From the NCBI RefSeq assembly GCF_017676345.1, contig NZ_JAFFZM010000008.1, forward strand, positions 248,001-312,000: 64,000 bases of DNA. Direction: 5' to 3'. Below are positions 62,067 to 64,000 of the stretch, piece after piece. The stretch comes from Streptomyces smyrnaeus. GTDB taxonomy: Bacteria > Actinomycetota > Actinomycetes > Streptomycetales > Streptomycetaceae. Position numbers and translations under genes: made by a program. The first letter of the stretch is position 1. Each line of letters starts with the position of its first letter. Below the pieces are notes generated by a model. It saw only the letters and a list, made by a program, of their open reading frames with translations, was not told the origin of the DNA and made no database searches.

Positions 62067-63427
62067 CGGACAGCGCCCACCTCTCCCTCTCGTTCGTCCC
62101 GCCGTTCGTCCCTGCGTTCGTGCCCGCGTCCGTGTTCGGCTTCGCGCTCTTCCCCGCGTGCCCCCTCGCCCGGCCCGAACAGCGCCGCACGATCCGCCGC
62201 ACACGCCCGCAGCCGGTGCACGGGGCCGAACAGCAGCTCGTCACCGGCCGCGCGCTTGAAGTACAGGTGCGCCTCGTGCTCCCAGGTGAAACCCACACCG
62301 CCGTGCAGCTGCACCGCCTCGGCTGCGGCCGAACCCAGCGCCTCCAGCGCCTGGCCCAGCGCCGTCCCACCCGCCGTGGCGGCCTCGCCGTCCTGATCGA
62401 GCGGCTTCGGCCCGTCGGCGGCCCAGGCCGCGTAGTACGCCGCCGAGCGTGCCGCCTGCACCTGCACGTAGACGTCCGCCAGCCGGTGCCGTACCGCCTG
62501 GAACGAGCCGATGGGTCGCCCGAACTGCTCACGCACCTTGACGTACTCGACGGTACGGGCCAGGGCGCCGTCCGCGGCTCCCACGGCCTCGGCCGCCAGG
62601 AGGGCGGCCACCCGTGGCCCGGCCGACGCGAGTTCGTGAGCCATGTCGCCACCGGGTTCACCGGCGCGCTCCCCGTCGCGTGTGTCGGCGCGCTCCCCGT
62701 CGTTGCCACCCAGCCGGATCGCCTTCACGTCCCGCAGTTGCGCGCGTGCGACGGGGCGCGTCTCGTCCAGTGCTGTCCGCCGGGTACGCACAAGGCCGTC
62801 CGCGGCGCCGTCGACCAGGAAGAGCAGCGTGCGGCTGCGTGTGAAACCGCCCGTGTGCGCGGCGACCAGCAGCAGCCCTGCACTGTGGCCGCCGAGCACC
62901 TGGTCCACCTCCCCGTACAGCCGCCAGCCCGCTCCCCCGCCGGCTGTGCGGTACGCCGCCTGGACGCCGCCCGCGCGCCCACCGCCCGCCCACCCGGGGC
63001 CGGGGCCGGGCGCGGTGAGACCGAGCGCCGAGGAGAGAGCGCTGCCCGGTACGGCGAGGGCCGCGGTCAGCTCGCCGGAGGCGAGGCGGGGCAGCAGTCG
63101 GGCACGCTGGTCCGCGCTGCCGAGCCGGACGAGGAGCGGGGCCGCGAGCGCGACCGTGGGCAGCAGTGGCGAGGGCAGCAGGGTGCGGCCCGCCTCCTCG
63201 AAGGCGAGGGCGAGTTCGACGGTGCCGCAGCCGGTCCCGCCGTATCTCTCGGGCAGCGCCAGGCCGGGCAGCCCGAGCTGCCGGGCGAGGGCGTTCCACA
63301 GGGCCGTGTCGTATCCCTCCGGGGTCCGCACGGCCGCCTTGACCTCGTCGGGCCTGCAGCGTCGTGCCAGCAGGTCTCGTACGGTGCGCCGTATCTCGTT
63401 CTGCTCCTCGGTGAACGCGGTGTCCAT
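62045..63427 (-). CDS. Acyl-CoA dehydrogenase
   Basis: 460 residues. The acyl-CoA dehydrogenase fold is clear: FTEEQNEIRRTVRDLLARR at the start, GLALPERYGGTGCGTVELA, then VREQFGRPIGSFQAVRHRLA and AVQLHGGVGFTWEHEAHLYF in the C-terminal domain. It should introduce a double bond in an acyl-CoA with FAD. The C-terminal 50 residues have Glu/Arg/Asp-rich repeats (ERRDERRDER-like). The ATG at 63425-63427 has AGGAGG 9 bases upstream. The regulon palindrome is 44 bases upstream. First gene of an operon with the Ddn-like gene. Confidence 0.9.
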   Translation of the reverse strand: MDTAFTEEQNEIRRTVRDLLARRCRPDEVKAAVRTPEGYDTALWNALARQLGLPGLALPERYGGTGCGTVELALAFEEAGRTLLPSPLLPTVALAAPLLVRLGSADQRARLLPRLASGELTAALAVPGSALSSALGLTAPGPGPGWAGGGRAGGVQAAYRTAGGGAGWRLYGEVDQVLGGHSAGLLLVAAHTGGFTRSRTLLFLVDGAADGLVRTRRTALDETRPVARAQLRDVKAIRLGGNDGERADTRDGERAGEPGGDMAHELASAGPRVAALLAAEAVGAADGALARTVEYVKVREQFGRPIGSFQAVRHRLADVYVQVQAARSAAYYAAWAADGPKPLDQDGEAATAGGTALGQALEALGSAAAEAVQLHGGVGFTWEHEAHLYFKRAAGDELLFGPVHRLRACAADRAALFGPGEGARGEEREAEHGRGHERRDERRDEREGEVGAVRWPGRAA

Positions 63428-63471
63428 CCGCGGTGCCTCCTCACGGCCATGACGCGGCACGGCACAGCAAG

Positions 63472-63486
63472 CTGACGGAGCGTCAT
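63472..63486. promoter_or_regulatory. CTGACG-GAG-CGTCAT palindrome
   Basis: One base (T for G) departs from the perfect palindrome. It lies 44 bases upstream of the acyl-CoA dehydrogenase start, nearest its promoter. Confidence 0.6.
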
Positions 63487-63542
63487 ATTAGGGACCGCGG
63501 CGCGGGAAGCCCAGACCCGTGCACTCTGCCTCACCGACCAGA

Positions 63543-63561
63543 ACTGATGTACCGTCAGTTC
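63543..63561. promoter_or_regulatory. AACTGATG-TAC-CGTCAGTT palindrome
   Basis: A 19-base inverted repeat with one mismatch, ending 2 bases before the ATG of the thiolase-like gene. Position next to the start suggests a leaderless transcript, as for the site at 39280. Confidence 0.65.
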
Positions 63562-63563
63562 CA

Positions 63564-64000
63564 TGCCGGTCGCCGCGTCCGCCCGTAGTCCGCACCACAC
63601 CGGCCGCCGCGTCGCGGTCGCCGGGGTGGCACTCTGCGACGCCGGGACGACGGGCCCGGCGAGCACGGAGACGGCCGACGCGGAGACGGCCCGCGCGGAG
63701 GCGGCGACGCCGTACGCGCTGCACGCGCAGGCAGCGCGCCGCGCCCTGGCCGACGCCGGGTGCGACCGCTCCCAGGTGGACGGGCTCGCCTCCGCCGGAC
63801 TGGGCACCCTGGCGCCGGTGGAGGTCGCCGAATATCTGGGGCTGCGCCCCACCTGGGTCGACTCGACCTCCGTCGGCGGGGCCACCTGGGAAGTGATGGC
63901 CGCACACGCGGCCGACGCCATCGCACAGGGCCGGGCCGACACCGTGCTGCTCGTCTACGGCGCGACCCCACGCGCCGACCTCAAGGCCCGCCGCCGTACC
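63564..64000 (+). CDS. Thiolase-like protein, cut by window end
   Basis: Only the first 145 residues are in the window. VAVAGVALCDAG, then LHAQAARRALADAGCDRSQV, a DG-LAS helix and SVGGATWEVMAAHAADAIA match the N-terminus and active-site region of thiolase/SCP-x-type proteins; the catalytic Cys seems replaced (SVGGATW). The ATG at 63564 lies just after an operator, with no room for a leader, so it is probably leaderless. It is divergent from the acyl-CoA dehydrogenase gene. A DUF35 partner may follow beyond the edge. Confidence 0.75.

Overview
The window is a 64 kb stretch of a high-GC actinobacterial chromosome, almost certainly from Streptomyces or a close relative. The pointers are very strong third-position GC bias (which produces long shadow reading frames opposite real genes), a conservon with two cytochrome P450s, an AfsR-type regulator, an XRE/DUF397 pair, a GPP34 protein, an FO synthase for coenzyme F420, and many GTG or leaderless starts. 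No rRNA, tRNA, CRISPR array, insertion sequence or prophage was seen.

Layout. 0-4 kb: a three-gene ABC-export operon (DUF4097 protein, ATPase, permease) divergent from a fused IS30-type-HTH/GbsR regulator, with repeated CGTTGCA boxes between them. 4-11.4 kb: an XRE regulator and divergent flavoprotein; a TetR/FAD-monooxygenase pair; two VOC proteins; an NmrA-like protein divergent from a TetR gene with two phased operators. 11.4-19.3 kb: a polytopic membrane protein, a D,D-carboxypeptidase with a huge disordered N-terminus, a divergent GPP34 protein, and a whiJ-like XRE/DUF397 pair. 19.4-23.2 kb: an unknown alpha/beta-barrel-like protein divergent from an SDR, then a LysR regulator divergent from a PhzF enzyme. 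23.2-32.5 kb: a 1,390-residue protein of unknown role beside an ADP-ribosylglycohydrolase, then FO synthase and an F420-type LLM oxidoreductase. 32.6-39.3 kb: a Tat-exported PHP hydrolase, then two operons (LLM plus amidohydrolase; LLM plus SDR). 39.6-45.2 kb: a complete conservon (CvnA-B-C-D) translationally coupled to two P450s, the first lacking the ExxR motif. 45.3-46.5 kb: an amidohydrolase. 46.7-50.6 kb: an AfsR-like regulator, a small AfsS-like protein with four NNHGT repeats, and a secreted 51-residue peptide that also ends in an NNH motif. 50.7-54.9 kb: a FadD3-like ligase divergent from a thiolase/DUF35/enoyl-CoA hydratase operon. 55-61.5 kb: two secreted proteins, a membrane protein, an AfsK-like kinase with a beta-propeller, and a TetR gene. 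61.5-64 kb: an acyl-CoA dehydrogenase/Ddn-like operon divergent from a thiolase-like gene cut by the window end.

Two themes tie the window together. First, a palindrome of the form AnCTGACGnnCCGTCAGnT occurs seven times, each time in front of CoA-linked, SDR, LLM or amidohydrolase genes (near 20.36, 37.17, 39.29, 46.56, 52.43, 63.48 and 63.55 kb). This marks a dispersed catabolic regulon of about 14 genes interleaved with regulatory genes. Its repressor is not identifiable here, because no regulator gene in the window carries the site. Second, AfsK-like, AfsR-like and AfsS-like genes lie within 14 kb, and the secreted NNH peptide beside them is the most unusual gene seen. F420 synthesis and several likely F420 users also co-occur. 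All functional calls come from reading motifs and neighbourhoods; no database search was run.
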